Below, piece after piece: positions 41,652 to 50,051 of a DNA stretch of 64,000 bases. This DNA comes from UBA7359 sp041689615 (GTDB lineage Bacteria > Pseudomonadota > Gammaproteobacteria > Eutrophobiales > Eutrophobiaceae). Numbering within the stretch: the first letter of the stretch is position 1; the number at the start of each line of letters is the position of its first letter. The translations under genes and the position numbers were made by a program. The stretch lies in NCBI GenBank assembly GCA_041689615.1, contig JBDNFW010000017.1:16862-80861 (forward strand), read 5' to 3'. A model generated the notes under the pieces. It had not been told where the DNA came from. It ran no database searches and worked only from the letters and a program-made list of their open reading frames with translations.

Positions 41652-42407
41652 TTAAACTAAACCACCATTAATCTTTATTGCTTCGCCTGTTAGATAAGAC
41701 GAATCATCGGAAGCTAAAAATACAACGGCAGCGGCAACATCTTCTGGTCGACCAAAACGAGCCAGCGGAATTTCTTTTATACGCGCTTGATAATATTCAT
41801 CGTCCATATGTTCTTCGGCGAAGGCGGTATTAATCCAGCCCGGTGAAACCATATTAACTCGAATTTCTGGACCGACTGATTTTGCAAATGATCGGGTAAA
41901 ACCCAAAACACCGGCTTTTGTTGCGGCAAATATTTGTGGATTGGTTCCTTCGAAACCGTGCGTTGCTAAATCCCAGCCCATATTTACGATGACGCCATAT
42001 CCCTGCTCTTGCATGGTTGGCGTAATTGACCAACAGGCTTTAATCGTCCCTTTCAAATCAACTTCAATCAGATGTTCCAGTTTTTCATGGATTTCGGCGG
42101 CAGCGCCGGTGCCGGTAAGAATGTCTGCGCCTGCATTATTGACCCAGATATCTATACGACCGAATTCTTCAATAGTCTTTGCAATCATCCGATCAATATC
42201 GTCTTCATCGCTCATATCAGCCTGAACGGCGATAGCACGTCGGCCTGTTTGCTGTATTTCTTCTACAAGCGATTCAGCACTGTCTTTGGATTTGTTGTAA
42301 TTAACAACAATATCCGCGCCTTCCTGCGCAAAAGCCTCAGCTATTCCACGACCTATACCACTGCTAGCTCCGGTAATTACGGCGATTTTATCTTTTAGGC
42401 GTTCCAT
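41652..42407 (-). CDS. SDR family NAD(P)-dependent oxidoreductase
   Basis: A classical short-chain dehydrogenase. The cofactor loop TGASSGIGRG is at residues 13-22, NNAG at about 89-92, and the catalytic set includes a serine-region change: the usual S-Y-K triad reads NMGWDLA then IFAATKAG, so the tyrosine position holds F or A. That suggests lost or altered activity. I chose MERLKDKIAVI (251 aa); a longer frame adds 22 residues. It is upstream of the CMD gene as a two-gene unit. Confidence 0.85.
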   Translation of the reverse strand: MERLKDKIAVITGASSGIGRGIAEAFAQEGADIVVNYNKSKDSAESLVEEIQQTGRRAIAVQADMSDEDDIDRMIAKTIEEFGRIDIWVNNAGADILTGTGAAAEIHEKLEHLIEVDLKGTIKACWSITPTMQEQGYGVIVNMGWDLATHGFEGTNPQIFAATKAGVLGFTRSFAKSVGPEIRVNMVSPGWINTAFAEEHMDDEYYQARIKEIPLARFGRPEDVAAAVVFLASDDSSYLTGEAIKINGGLV

Positions 42408-42714
42408 TTTTTTAACTTGTAAATCCTGGTTGAACGCAGATGAGTGTGCGTATTTCAGGTTCAGTTGCGCCAACTAAAAGCCGCGCATAGCGATTCTACG
42501 CAAGGCTTTTGCTGTTAAGCAAATGAATCTAAAATGCGTGCAATCATATGTGTAGGCTATCTTTACTAAGACAGTAAGAATCGCGATATGATAAGTTAAT
42601 GGATTAAAAGACATATTTTTAATATTAGCGCCGGTCAACTAGGATTTCCAAGTTTGGTCGTTTATCGTGAGCGCGCTATTCTAAACCTGTTCACTGTAAA
42701 CTCAAGATTTAGCT
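42408..42714. other. divergent intergenic region
   Basis: About 307 bases between the SDR and glycosyltransferase genes. It holds an imperfect stem AAAAGCC...GGCTTTT (42476-42510) with inner GCG/CGC, but no T run that fits either gene. I see no RNA gene or repeat-family copy. Promoters for both genes must lie here. Confidence 0.6.
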
Positions 42715-43548
42715 ATGAATAAAATTTCAGTCATTATTCCGACATACAATCGAGTCTCGGTTTTGCCACGGGCAATCGATTCAGTATTAGCTCAAACTCG
42801 TGCCGCTGATGAGATTATTGTTGTTGATGATGGTTCTACTGATGAAACACAGCAATTAATCAAAGATCAGTATCCGCAAGTAAAACTTATTTCGCAAAGC
42901 AACCAAGGTGTTAGTGCGGCACGAAATAATGGCATAAAAAAGGCAAAAGGAAACTGGGTTTGCTTGCTCGATTCTGATGATAGTTGGCAAACAAATAAAT
43001 TAGAGAAACAAATAGACCTCATCACTAATAATCCTGACTATTTGATCTGTCATACCAATGAAATCTGGTATAGAAATGGAAAAATATTAAATCAAGCCAA
43101 AAAACATGAAAAACGTGGCGGGCATATTTTTCAACATTGTTTACCACTTTGCGCTATCTCGCCTTCATCAGTCATGATTAATAAACAAGTCTTTGATGAG
43201 GTGGGGTTATTTGATGAAGACTTACCCGCATGCGAAGATTACGACATGTGGTTACGGATTTGTTGCAAGTACCCTGTATTATTTATTGATAAAGCACTAA
43301 CTAATAAATACGGCGGACATAATGATCAATTATCTCGACAACATTGGGGCATGGATCGTTTTCGTATTATTGCTTTAGAAAAAATAATTACATCTAATAC
43401 TTTAAGTAACGAAAACCAACAAGCAGCGGTAGATATGTTGCTGCATAAAGTTACCATCTTTTTGAAAGGTGCAGAAAAACACGGCGAAAATGAATATTGT
43501 GAAATATTCAAAAAATTATTAGCACCATATACAAAACAATATGCTTAG
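42715..43548 (+). CDS. glycosyltransferase family 2 protein
   Basis: A GT-A fold glycosyltransferase. The N-terminus ISVIIPTYNRVSVLPRAIDS, VVDDGSTDETQQL and VSAARNNGIKKAKGNWVCLL are typical, with the metal-binding DSDD motif after LL. The acceptor region has CEDYDMWLRI. No membrane segment is seen, and the protein ends at 277 residues. No polysaccharide gene cluster surrounds it; the next gene, a phosphorylase, starts 15 bases downstream. Sugar and acceptor unknown. Confidence 0.93.
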   Translation: MNKISVIIPTYNRVSVLPRAIDSVLAQTRAADEIIVVDDGSTDETQQLIKDQYPQVKLISQSNQGVSAARNNGIKKAKGNWVCLLDSDDSWQTNKLEKQIDLITNNPDYLICHTNEIWYRNGKILNQAKKHEKRGGHIFQHCLPLCAISPSSVMINKQVFDEVGLFDEDLPACEDYDMWLRICCKYPVLFIDKALTNKYGGHNDQLSRQHWGMDRFRIIALEKIITSNTLSNENQQAAVDMLLHKVTIFLKGAEKHGENEYCEIFKKLLAPYTKQYA

Positions 43549-43563
43549 TATTAATAAAACATC

Positions 43564-44382
43564 ATGATTAATATTTTTTGCGCCCTTCACTGCGAAGCCC
43601 AACCAATAATTCAACATTTTAAATTAACTGAATCAAAACAGTTTAATTTGTTTCGCATCTATCAATCGAAAGACAAAGAAATAAACTTATCGATCACAGG
43701 AGTAGGCAAACTCAATACAGCAGCCGCAGTAAGTTATCAACATGCTTGCTTAAATACTTCTGCTAGTGACATATGGTTGAACATTGGCGTTGCTGGACAT
43801 ATTAATATCCCTATAGGCGAGGTTCGTTTAGTTAACAAGATTACTGACGAACATGATAATACGACATGGTACCCGCAGATTATTTTCAAGCCACCATGTA
43901 AAAGTACTAATTTAATAACATTGGATAAACCTTCAACAGATTATCAAGATGCGTTATATGACATGGAAGCCTCGGCTTTTTATCAGATGGCAATACGTTT
44001 AGGATCTGCTGAATTAATTCATTGCCTGAAAGTTGTTTCAGATAATACTGAACAATCCACTTCGACTGTGAATGCCGATAAAGTAAAAAAAATGATTGCT
44101 GCACAGATTAAAACTATAGAAAGTCTGTTTGATTGTCTCAAACCATTATCAACGGAAGTTAGTTCCATTATTTCTGAACCTGAACATTATCAATACTTCA
44201 TAGACAAGTGGCATTTCACACAATCTGAAAGCATTCAATTATTGCGATTATTACGTCAATGGTCTGTCCGGTTCCCTAATGAAGATGTTATGCCATCAGT
44301 CACTGATAATAAAACAGGAAAATCTGTATTAATTACATTAAGTGAAAAAATAAAAAACTCGGAATTTGTGATTCATGATTAG
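43564..44382 (+). CDS. nucleoside phosphorylase-like protein (MTA/SAH nucleosidase fold)
   Basis: Residues 1-190 resemble the nucleoside phosphorylase superfamily: IFCALHCEAQPIIQHF, then ITGVGKLNTAAAVSY, LNIGVAGHINIPIGEV and the DMEASAFYQMA motif, where the glutamate contacts the ribose and the following acid is S/A. A C-terminal extension of about 75 residues has no match I can name. It overlaps the following SPL gene by 8 bases, implying a linked role, perhaps purine salvage or repair. Substrate unknown. Confidence 0.78.
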   Translation: MINIFCALHCEAQPIIQHFKLTESKQFNLFRIYQSKDKEINLSITGVGKLNTAAAVSYQHACLNTSASDIWLNIGVAGHINIPIGEVRLVNKITDEHDNTTWYPQIIFKPPCKSTNLITLDKPSTDYQDALYDMEASAFYQMAIRLGSAELIHCLKVVSDNTEQSTSTVNADKVKKMIAAQIKTIESLFDCLKPLSTEVSSIISEPEHYQYFIDKWHFTQSESIQLLRLLRQWSVRFPNEDVMPSVTDNKTGKSVLITLSEKIKNSEFVIHD

Positions 44383-45373
44383 CACGATATACATTGAAGA
44401 AGAGATCGCTAGTCACCCTAGAACCTTAGCCATACTTGAACGTTTTCCTGAAGCAACAAAAATCAAGTGTGAACGTTATGGCGAAATATTTAATCGCAAG
44501 TCACAAAACTTTAGATTACAAAAAAAGCAACCCGCACTAATTCTAGCGAGAAAACATAAAGGTCTCGTCTTACCTACTCCGAAACAATACGCTATCGGCG
44601 CTGAACATAATTATTATTTTTCACACATGTTGAATTGTTTATATGACTGTCGTTATTGTTTTCTACAGGGTATGTTTCAATCTGCGCATTATGTTTTATT
44701 TGTAAATTACGAAGACTTTATCGAAGAAATGGATTCCATAATAAATAATCACGGAAACGAACCTGTTCATTTTTTTTCTGGCTACGATTGCGATAGTCTT
44801 GCACTTGATCCTGTTACTGATTTCACCAGTGAATTTATACCTTTCTTTGAAAGCAACCCGCGAGCCTTACTTGAGTTAAGAACTAAAAGCACACAGATCC
44901 GAAGTTTATTAAAACGAGAGCCTATAAAGAATTGTGTTATCGCATTTAGTTTCACGCCAGACAAAATAGCTAAAACACTCGAGCATAAAGCACCTGATGT
45001 GAATAAACGCTTGCAAGCCATACTTGATTTGCAAGAAGCCGGCTGGCAAATAGGTTTACGCTTTGACCCACTCATATACACAAAAGAATATGCAAGCGAA
45101 TACAGTGAGTTATTTAACGATATATTTTCAAAAATTAATTCTGAACTAACACACTCAATTAGTTTAGGTGGGTTTAGATTACCCAAAGATTATTTTCGTA
45201 AGCTGGAAAAGCTTTATCCTGATGAAAAGTTGTTTGCTTCACCACAAGCTGAAGAAAATAATAACATTGGCTATCCAGCTGAAATACGTAATGAGATGTT
45301 AGATTTTTGCGAAAATATCATTACGCAACATATTTCTACTGATAAGTTTTTTCCTTGTCATGAAACAATTTAA
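44375..45373 (+). CDS. SPL family radical SAM protein (spore photoproduct lyase-like)
   Basis: A radical SAM protein with the cluster motif CLYDCRYCFLQG (CX3CX2C) near residues 88-95. YFSHMLNC just before it, then FFSGYDCDSLALDP and LELRTKSTQIRSLL, are typical of the SPL family. Spore photoproduct lyase repairs thymine lesions in spores; this bacterium is not expected to form spores, so the target must differ. It is cotranscribed with a nucleoside phosphorylase-like gene and followed 12 bases later by putP. Confidence 0.82.
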   Translation: MISTIYIEEEIASHPRTLAILERFPEATKIKCERYGEIFNRKSQNFRLQKKQPALILARKHKGLVLPTPKQYAIGAEHNYYFSHMLNCLYDCRYCFLQGMFQSAHYVLFVNYEDFIEEMDSIINNHGNEPVHFFSGYDCDSLALDPVTDFTSEFIPFFESNPRALLELRTKSTQIRSLLKREPIKNCVIAFSFTPDKIAKTLEHKAPDVNKRLQAILDLQEAGWQIGLRFDPLIYTKEYASEYSELFNDIFSKINSELTHSISLGGFRLPKDYFRKLEKLYPDEKLFASPQAEENNNIGYPAEIRNEMLDFCENIITQHISTDKFFPCHETI

Positions 45374-45385
45374 TCGAAAGTATCA

Positions 45386-46834
45386 ATGACCGAACAAAAT
45401 ATTATCTTTACAACCTTTGGCGCTTATCTAATTCTGGTCTTTACTATCGGCTGGATTGCTTTACGGCGCACTCATAGTCAATCTGATTATATTCTCGGTG
45501 GCAGAAAGCTTGGCAGCTGGACGACAGCAATCAGTGCTGGCGCATCTGACATGAGTGGTTGGTTATTATTGGGTTTACCGGGTTATGCCTACCTTGCCGG
45601 ATTTGAAGCAATATGGATTGCTCTTGGTTTATACATTGGCACTTGTATTAACTGGTATTTTGTTGCACCTCGTTTGCGTGTTCAGACTCAAGCATTAAAC
45701 AATGCGCTGACTATCCCTGAATATTTTGAATATCGATTTAATGACTCGTCACATCTATTACGCATTATTTCCGCAATCTTCATTCTTTTATTTTATTTGT
45801 TTTACACCAGTTCGGGACTGGTTGCTGGCGGCAAGTTATTCGAATCTGTATTTGGACTGTCTTACCAGTGGGCTGTCATCATTGGTGCATTAACAATACT
45901 CACCTATACCTGTCTCGGTGGTTTTCTCGCTGTGTCGTGGACTGATTTAATGCAGGGTTTATTAATGGCGCTAGCATTAAGCTATGTCGCACTCGTTTCC
46001 ATCTACAGCATCCATGGTTTTGAAGCTTTGTATAATTGGATGAATATCATCAATCCAGACTTACTAAATCCATATACAAGCGTTGCAAATGGGCCATTAG
46101 GTGTTATCGGTATTGTTTCGCTATTAGCATGGGGACTCGGTTACTTCGGACAACCACACATACTGGTTCGCTTTATGGCGATAAAGTCTGAAAAGATGAT
46201 TCCAAAAGCACGCACTATTGCAATATATTGGACTGCCATAGGTTTGTTTAGCGCATTATTAATTGGTTTCTCAGGCATCGCATTATTAGGAAATCAATTA
46301 CATGCCAATGATAGTGAAAAAGTGTTTATAGAATTACTTCAATTTTTGTTACACCCAATTCCTGCAGGTATTTGTTTAGCAGCAATACTCGCCGCCATTA
46401 TGAGTACCGCAGACTCACAATTACTGGTTGCCTCTTCAGCTATAACTGAAGATATCTATAAAATCATTAATATTAAAGCAACAGATAAACAGTTAATGAT
46501 GTTCGGAAGATTGACTGTCATTGTACTAACAATCTGTGCAACAACACTCGCTTTGCAACCAGACAATAATATATTGGATTTGGTTGCTTACGCCTGGGCC
46601 GGATTTGGCGCAACCTTTGGGCCCGTTATCTTTCTATCACTCTATTGGAAAACAATGTCACGTAATGCTGCACTAGCTGGAATGTTAACCGGAGGCATAA
46701 TCGTCATCGTCTGGAAAAATATTTCTTCTGACTTTTGGTTGTTTGAACTTTATGAACTAGTACCGGGTTTTGTTTTTGCAATTCTTGCAATAATAATTTG
46801 CCAACGAACTCAAACTATTATCAATAGACAATGA
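45386..46834 (+). CDS. putP: sodium/proline symporter PutP
   Basis: A sodium-solute symporter (SSF family) of 482 residues with about 13 hydrophobic helices. Motifs: YILGGRKLGSWTTAISAGAS, DMSGWLLLGLPGYAYLAG, GFLAVSWTDLMQG and GYFGQPHILVRFMA, and ILAAIMSTADSQLLVASSAI. These are the proline-type signatures. It would import proline with sodium. No putA is next to it; it ends a four-gene run of the same direction. Confidence 0.93.
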   Translation: MTEQNIIFTTFGAYLILVFTIGWIALRRTHSQSDYILGGRKLGSWTTAISAGASDMSGWLLLGLPGYAYLAGFEAIWIALGLYIGTCINWYFVAPRLRVQTQALNNALTIPEYFEYRFNDSSHLLRIISAIFILLFYLFYTSSGLVAGGKLFESVFGLSYQWAVIIGALTILTYTCLGGFLAVSWTDLMQGLLMALALSYVALVSIYSIHGFEALYNWMNIINPDLLNPYTSVANGPLGVIGIVSLLAWGLGYFGQPHILVRFMAIKSEKMIPKARTIAIYWTAIGLFSALLIGFSGIALLGNQLHANDSEKVFIELLQFLLHPIPAGICLAAILAAIMSTADSQLLVASSAITEDIYKIINIKATDKQLMMFGRLTVIVLTICATTLALQPDNNILDLVAYAWAGFGATFGPVIFLSLYWKTMSRNAALAGMLTGGIIVIVWKNISSDFWLFELYELVPGFVFAILAIIICQRTQTIINRQ

Positions 46835-46841
46835 GTCTGAG

Positions 46842-46935
46842 TATATTCACGACTGCATGGATGCAGGAGGTAAAGCACCAACAGTAGGCGCTTTTAGGCG
46901 ACGCCGGGAGCAGTTACCGAAGAACTGCCCCCAAA
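46842..46935. repeat. hairpin repeat element G
   Basis: In inverted orientation it carries the CTCCTGCATCCATGCAGTCGTG block (hairpin 46853-46866) of elements A and B. Next to it is the module 46876-46901 that also occurs in element C and in rbfA. A GCAGTT/AACTGC stem (46910-46928) lies at the thiC side. Confidence 0.78.
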
Positions 46936-46945
46936 CTGCGAACTC

Positions 46946-48826
46946 CTATAGCTTGTTATAAATCTCACTACCTTTTTCTTTAAACTCTTTCGACATTTCA
47001 TCCATGCCTCTTTCGATAGCTTCATCCATGTTTTCTAAACCTTGTGCATCAGCATAATCTCTTACGTCTTGAGAAATTTTCATGGAACAAAAGTTAGGGC
47101 CACACATAGAACAGAAGTGTGCAATCTTGTGTCCTTCTTTGGGTAAAGTTTCATCATGAAAATCTTTTGCGCGATCCGGATCTAGTCCAAGATTAAATTG
47201 ATCTTCCCAACGAAATTCAAAACGCGCTTTTGATAAAGCATTATCTCTGAGTTGTGCCGTTGGGTGACCTTTTGCCAAGTCGGCAGCGTGCGCTGCAATC
47301 TTGTAAGTAATAATGCCTTCTTTAACATCATCTTTATTTGGTAAGCCAAGATGTTCTTTCGGTGTGACATAACACAACATGGCCGTGCCATACCAACCGA
47401 TCATCGCTGCACCAATGGCAGAGGTTATATGATCATAACCCGGAGCAATATCTGTTGTTAGTGGGCCAAGCGTATAAAAAGGCGCTTCATGACACTCTTC
47501 CATTTCTTTATCGATGTTTTCTTTAATCATGTGCATTGGTACATGACCTGGGCCTTCGATCATGACTTGTACATCATGCTTCCAGGCTATTTTAGTCAGC
47601 TCACCTAATGTTTTTAATTCTGAAAATTGCGCTTCATCATTCGCATCTGCTAAAGAACCGGGACGCAAACCATCGCCTAAAGAAAAAGCGATGTCATATT
47701 GTTTCATGAGTACGCAGATGTCTTCGAAATGCGTATAGAGAAAGTTTTCTTTATGATGAGACAAACACCATTTTGCCAAGATAGAACCGCCACGTGACAC
47801 AATACCTGTCACACGTTTTGCTGTTAATGGGATATAGGCTAAACGAACACCAGCATGAATGGTGAAGTAATCAACACCCTGCTCGGCTTGTTCTATCAAA
47901 GTATCGCGATATATTTCCCATGTTAAGTCTTCGGCTTTACCGTTTACTTTTTCCAAGGCTTGATAGATTGGAACTGTACCAATCGGTACTGGCGAGTTTC
48001 TAACTATCCATTCACGTGTTTCATGAATATTCTTTCCTGTTGAAAGATCCATAACAGTATCGGCACCATGACGAATTGACCATGTCATTTTTTCTACTTC
48101 TTCTTCGATAGTAGAACTTAAAGCTGAATTACCGATATTCGCATTAATCTTTACCAGAAAATTACGGCCAATAATCATCGGTTCGGATTCTGGATGATTG
48201 ATATTATTTGGAATGATGGCGCGACCTGCTGCCACTTCATCGCGAACAAATTCAGGAGTTACTTCATCAGGCAAGTTACTTTGCCAAGGTACGCCAGCAT
48301 GTCGTTTTAATAATGCCTTATCTTTGTATTCATTAAGACGTTGATTCTCACGAATTGCTATAAATTCCATTTCAGGTGTAATGATGCCCTTTCTCGCATA
48401 GTGCATTTGCGTGACATTAGCGCCAGCTTTAGCAACACGTGGCTTTGGCGGTTGCGCATAGCGTAATTTCATTAACTCAGGATCATTTAAGCGTTGAACG
48501 CCGTATTCTGAACTTGGACCATCAAGTTCAACCGTATCATTTCTCTCGGTAATCCATCCTGCTCTTAAATGCTGCAAGCCTTTGCGGATATCAATCGATG
48601 CTTCAGGATCAGTATAAGGACCGGAAGTGTCATACACAGTTATTGGTGTGTTTTCTTCCAAACCATTTTGAGTTTGCGTTGGCGAACAGGAGATTTCCCG
48701 CATAGGTACACGAATATCAGGTCTTGAGCCGGTAACGTGTATTTTTTTCGAGTTTGGAATTGCTTCGACAGCTTTTTTGTCAACTGTCGCGGTATTACTC
48801 AACATGGTGTCTGGTATTGCACTCAT
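46946..48826 (-). CDS. thiC: phosphomethylpyrimidine synthase ThiC
   Basis: A radical SAM enzyme that turns aminoimidazole ribotide into the thiamine pyrimidine. Residues such as GANVTQMHYARKGIITPEME, NINHPESEPMIIGRNFLVKI and AFSLGDGLRPGSLADANDEA are family signatures. The iron-sulfur motif near the C-terminus is CSMCGPNFCSMKIS (CX2CX4C). Length 626 is standard. A TPP riboswitch precedes it, so it should be shut off by thiamine diphosphate. Confidence 0.98.
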   Translation of the reverse strand: MSAIPDTMLSNTATVDKKAVEAIPNSKKIHVTGSRPDIRVPMREISCSPTQTQNGLEENTPITVYDTSGPYTDPEASIDIRKGLQHLRAGWITERNDTVELDGPSSEYGVQRLNDPELMKLRYAQPPKPRVAKAGANVTQMHYARKGIITPEMEFIAIRENQRLNEYKDKALLKRHAGVPWQSNLPDEVTPEFVRDEVAAGRAIIPNNINHPESEPMIIGRNFLVKINANIGNSALSSTIEEEVEKMTWSIRHGADTVMDLSTGKNIHETREWIVRNSPVPIGTVPIYQALEKVNGKAEDLTWEIYRDTLIEQAEQGVDYFTIHAGVRLAYIPLTAKRVTGIVSRGGSILAKWCLSHHKENFLYTHFEDICVLMKQYDIAFSLGDGLRPGSLADANDEAQFSELKTLGELTKIAWKHDVQVMIEGPGHVPMHMIKENIDKEMEECHEAPFYTLGPLTTDIAPGYDHITSAIGAAMIGWYGTAMLCYVTPKEHLGLPNKDDVKEGIITYKIAAHAADLAKGHPTAQLRDNALSKARFEFRWEDQFNLGLDPDRAKDFHDETLPKEGHKIAHFCSMCGPNFCSMKISQDVRDYADAQGLENMDEAIERGMDEMSKEFKEKGSEIYNKL

Positions 48827-48879
48827 TAAAATAGCCTCTTTTATATTAAAAGAATTATAATTATGAGCGCCAATGGCAA

Positions 48880-48957
48880 GATGCTTGCTTCCCTACGCTG
48901 GTACTAACCAGATCAGGTCAAGGGTCAATCTCAGCCAACAAAGGCGCCCCTAGCTTG
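48880..48957 (-). promoter_or_regulatory. TPP riboswitch (THI element) upstream of thiC
   Basis: On the minus strand the RNA reads GGGGCGCC, then GGCTGAGA, ACCCTTGACCTGATCTGG and TACCAGCGTAGGGAAGC. These are the conserved parts of the thiamine pyrophosphate aptamer in the right order, about 55 bases before the thiC start. A GCAAG/CTTGC hairpin follows the aptamer and may form the expression platform. Confidence 0.95.
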
Positions 48958-49023
48958 ATGACATGTTATATAATACGATTACTAACTACAACAAATTTGA
49001 ATGTATCTAGAGAGAATAATCAT

Positions 49024-49677
49024 ATGGATATTGAACAAGCCCGATTAAACATGATTGAACAGCAGATCCGAACCTGGGATGTCCTTGATATGGACGTTCT
49101 GGGTCTTTTAAATGAAATTCATCGTGAAGATTTTATTCCTGATAATTACAAAGACCTTTCGTTTGCTGACATTTGTATTTCTATAGGGCACGGACAAAGC
49201 ACCATGACACCGAAAGTTGAGGCGCGTCTTTTACAGTCTCTCGCTTTAAAACCCAATGAAACGGTATTAGAAATCGGCACAGGTTGTGGATATTTAACGT
49301 CATTGCTGGCGAAATCGGCAAAACACGTTAAGAGCATTGATATTTATCCCGACTTTATCGTTGCGGCGAATGACAAAATTTTAAAAACGGGACTAAACAA
49401 TATTGAACTTGAAAGCGCCGATGCATATAACCTGTTTGATCAAACTGAAAAATATGACGCACTTGTTTTAACTGCTTCTTTACCAAAAATGGACGAGCGG
49501 TTTTTAAACTTATTGAATGATAATGGGCGAATGTTTGCCATTATCGGCGAATCGCCCGTAATGGAAGCCTGCGTATTTACCAAACAAAATGATTCTAATT
49601 ACACAAAACAAAGTTTATTTGAAACAAATTTACCTGCTTTGATTGGCTCGGAACAAAAAGAAAAATTCGTATTTTAA
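49024..49677 (+). CDS. protein-L-isoaspartate O-methyltransferase-like protein
   Basis: A second Pcm-family member (217 aa): MIEQQIRTWDVLD, REDFIPDNYKDLSFADICIS, IGHGQSTMTPKVEARLLQSL and the SAM loop LEIGTGCGYLTSLLAKSAK. Usual Pcm substrate residues are replaced (GFSQTIS reads GHGQSTM), so another substrate is likely. I chose the ATG giving MDIEQARLN, preceded by AGAGAGAATA; a frame starting at 48955 would begin inside the TPP riboswitch region. It starts the Pcm-like/rhodanese/tolC run. Confidence 0.88.
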   Translation: MDIEQARLNMIEQQIRTWDVLDMDVLGLLNEIHREDFIPDNYKDLSFADICISIGHGQSTMTPKVEARLLQSLALKPNETVLEIGTGCGYLTSLLAKSAKHVKSIDIYPDFIVAANDKILKTGLNNIELESADAYNLFDQTEKYDALVLTASLPKMDERFLNLLNDNGRMFAIIGESPVMEACVFTKQNDSNYTKQSLFETNLPALIGSEQKEKFVF

Positions 49678-49681
49678 AAAG

Positions 49682-49999
49682 ATGGAATCAATAACGGCTG
49701 AAGAACTAAAAACAAAACTCGATGCTGGCGAAAAACCGATTTTATTGGATGTTCGCGACGCATGGGAATATGAAACCTGCCATATTGAAGGCTCTATTAA
49801 TATCAGTATGTCCAATGCTCAGAGGATGATAGATGAACTTAAAGCGGATGACGAAACTGTTGTAATTTGTCATCATGGCATGCGTAGTTTTCAAGTAGCC
49901 AGTTATCTGGAAGGTAACGGCTACAGTAATGTTGCGAATCTTGAAGGTGGTGTTGATGCATGGGCTAAATCTGTTGATGCAGATATGGCTCAATATTAA
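49682..49999 (+). CDS. rhodanese-like domain protein, 105 aa
   Basis: A single-domain rhodanese: ITAEELKTKLDAGEKPILLD, VRDAWEYETCHIEGSINISM, the active-site loop VVICHHGMRSFQVA with the catalytic cysteine, and NLEGGVDAWAKSVD. It is close to GlpE/PspE-type sulfur carriers. The ATG chosen (giving MESITAEEL) lies 4 bases after the previous stop; a longer frame would overlap that gene. Its place before tolC is common among gammaproteobacteria. Confidence 0.92.
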   Translation: MESITAEELKTKLDAGEKPILLDVRDAWEYETCHIEGSINISMSNAQRMIDELKADDETVVICHHGMRSFQVASYLEGNGYSNVANLEGGVDAWAKSVDADMAQY

Positions 50000-50051
50000 T
50001 CAGCCCCTCATTTTCGCAAATAATAATAATTAAAAATAGATTGTCTTTTTT

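Noticed and set aside
42476..42510. AAAAGCC/GGCTTTT stem as a terminator
   Set aside because: It lies between two divergent starts, has no T run and a long loop; more likely chance or part of the regulatory region.
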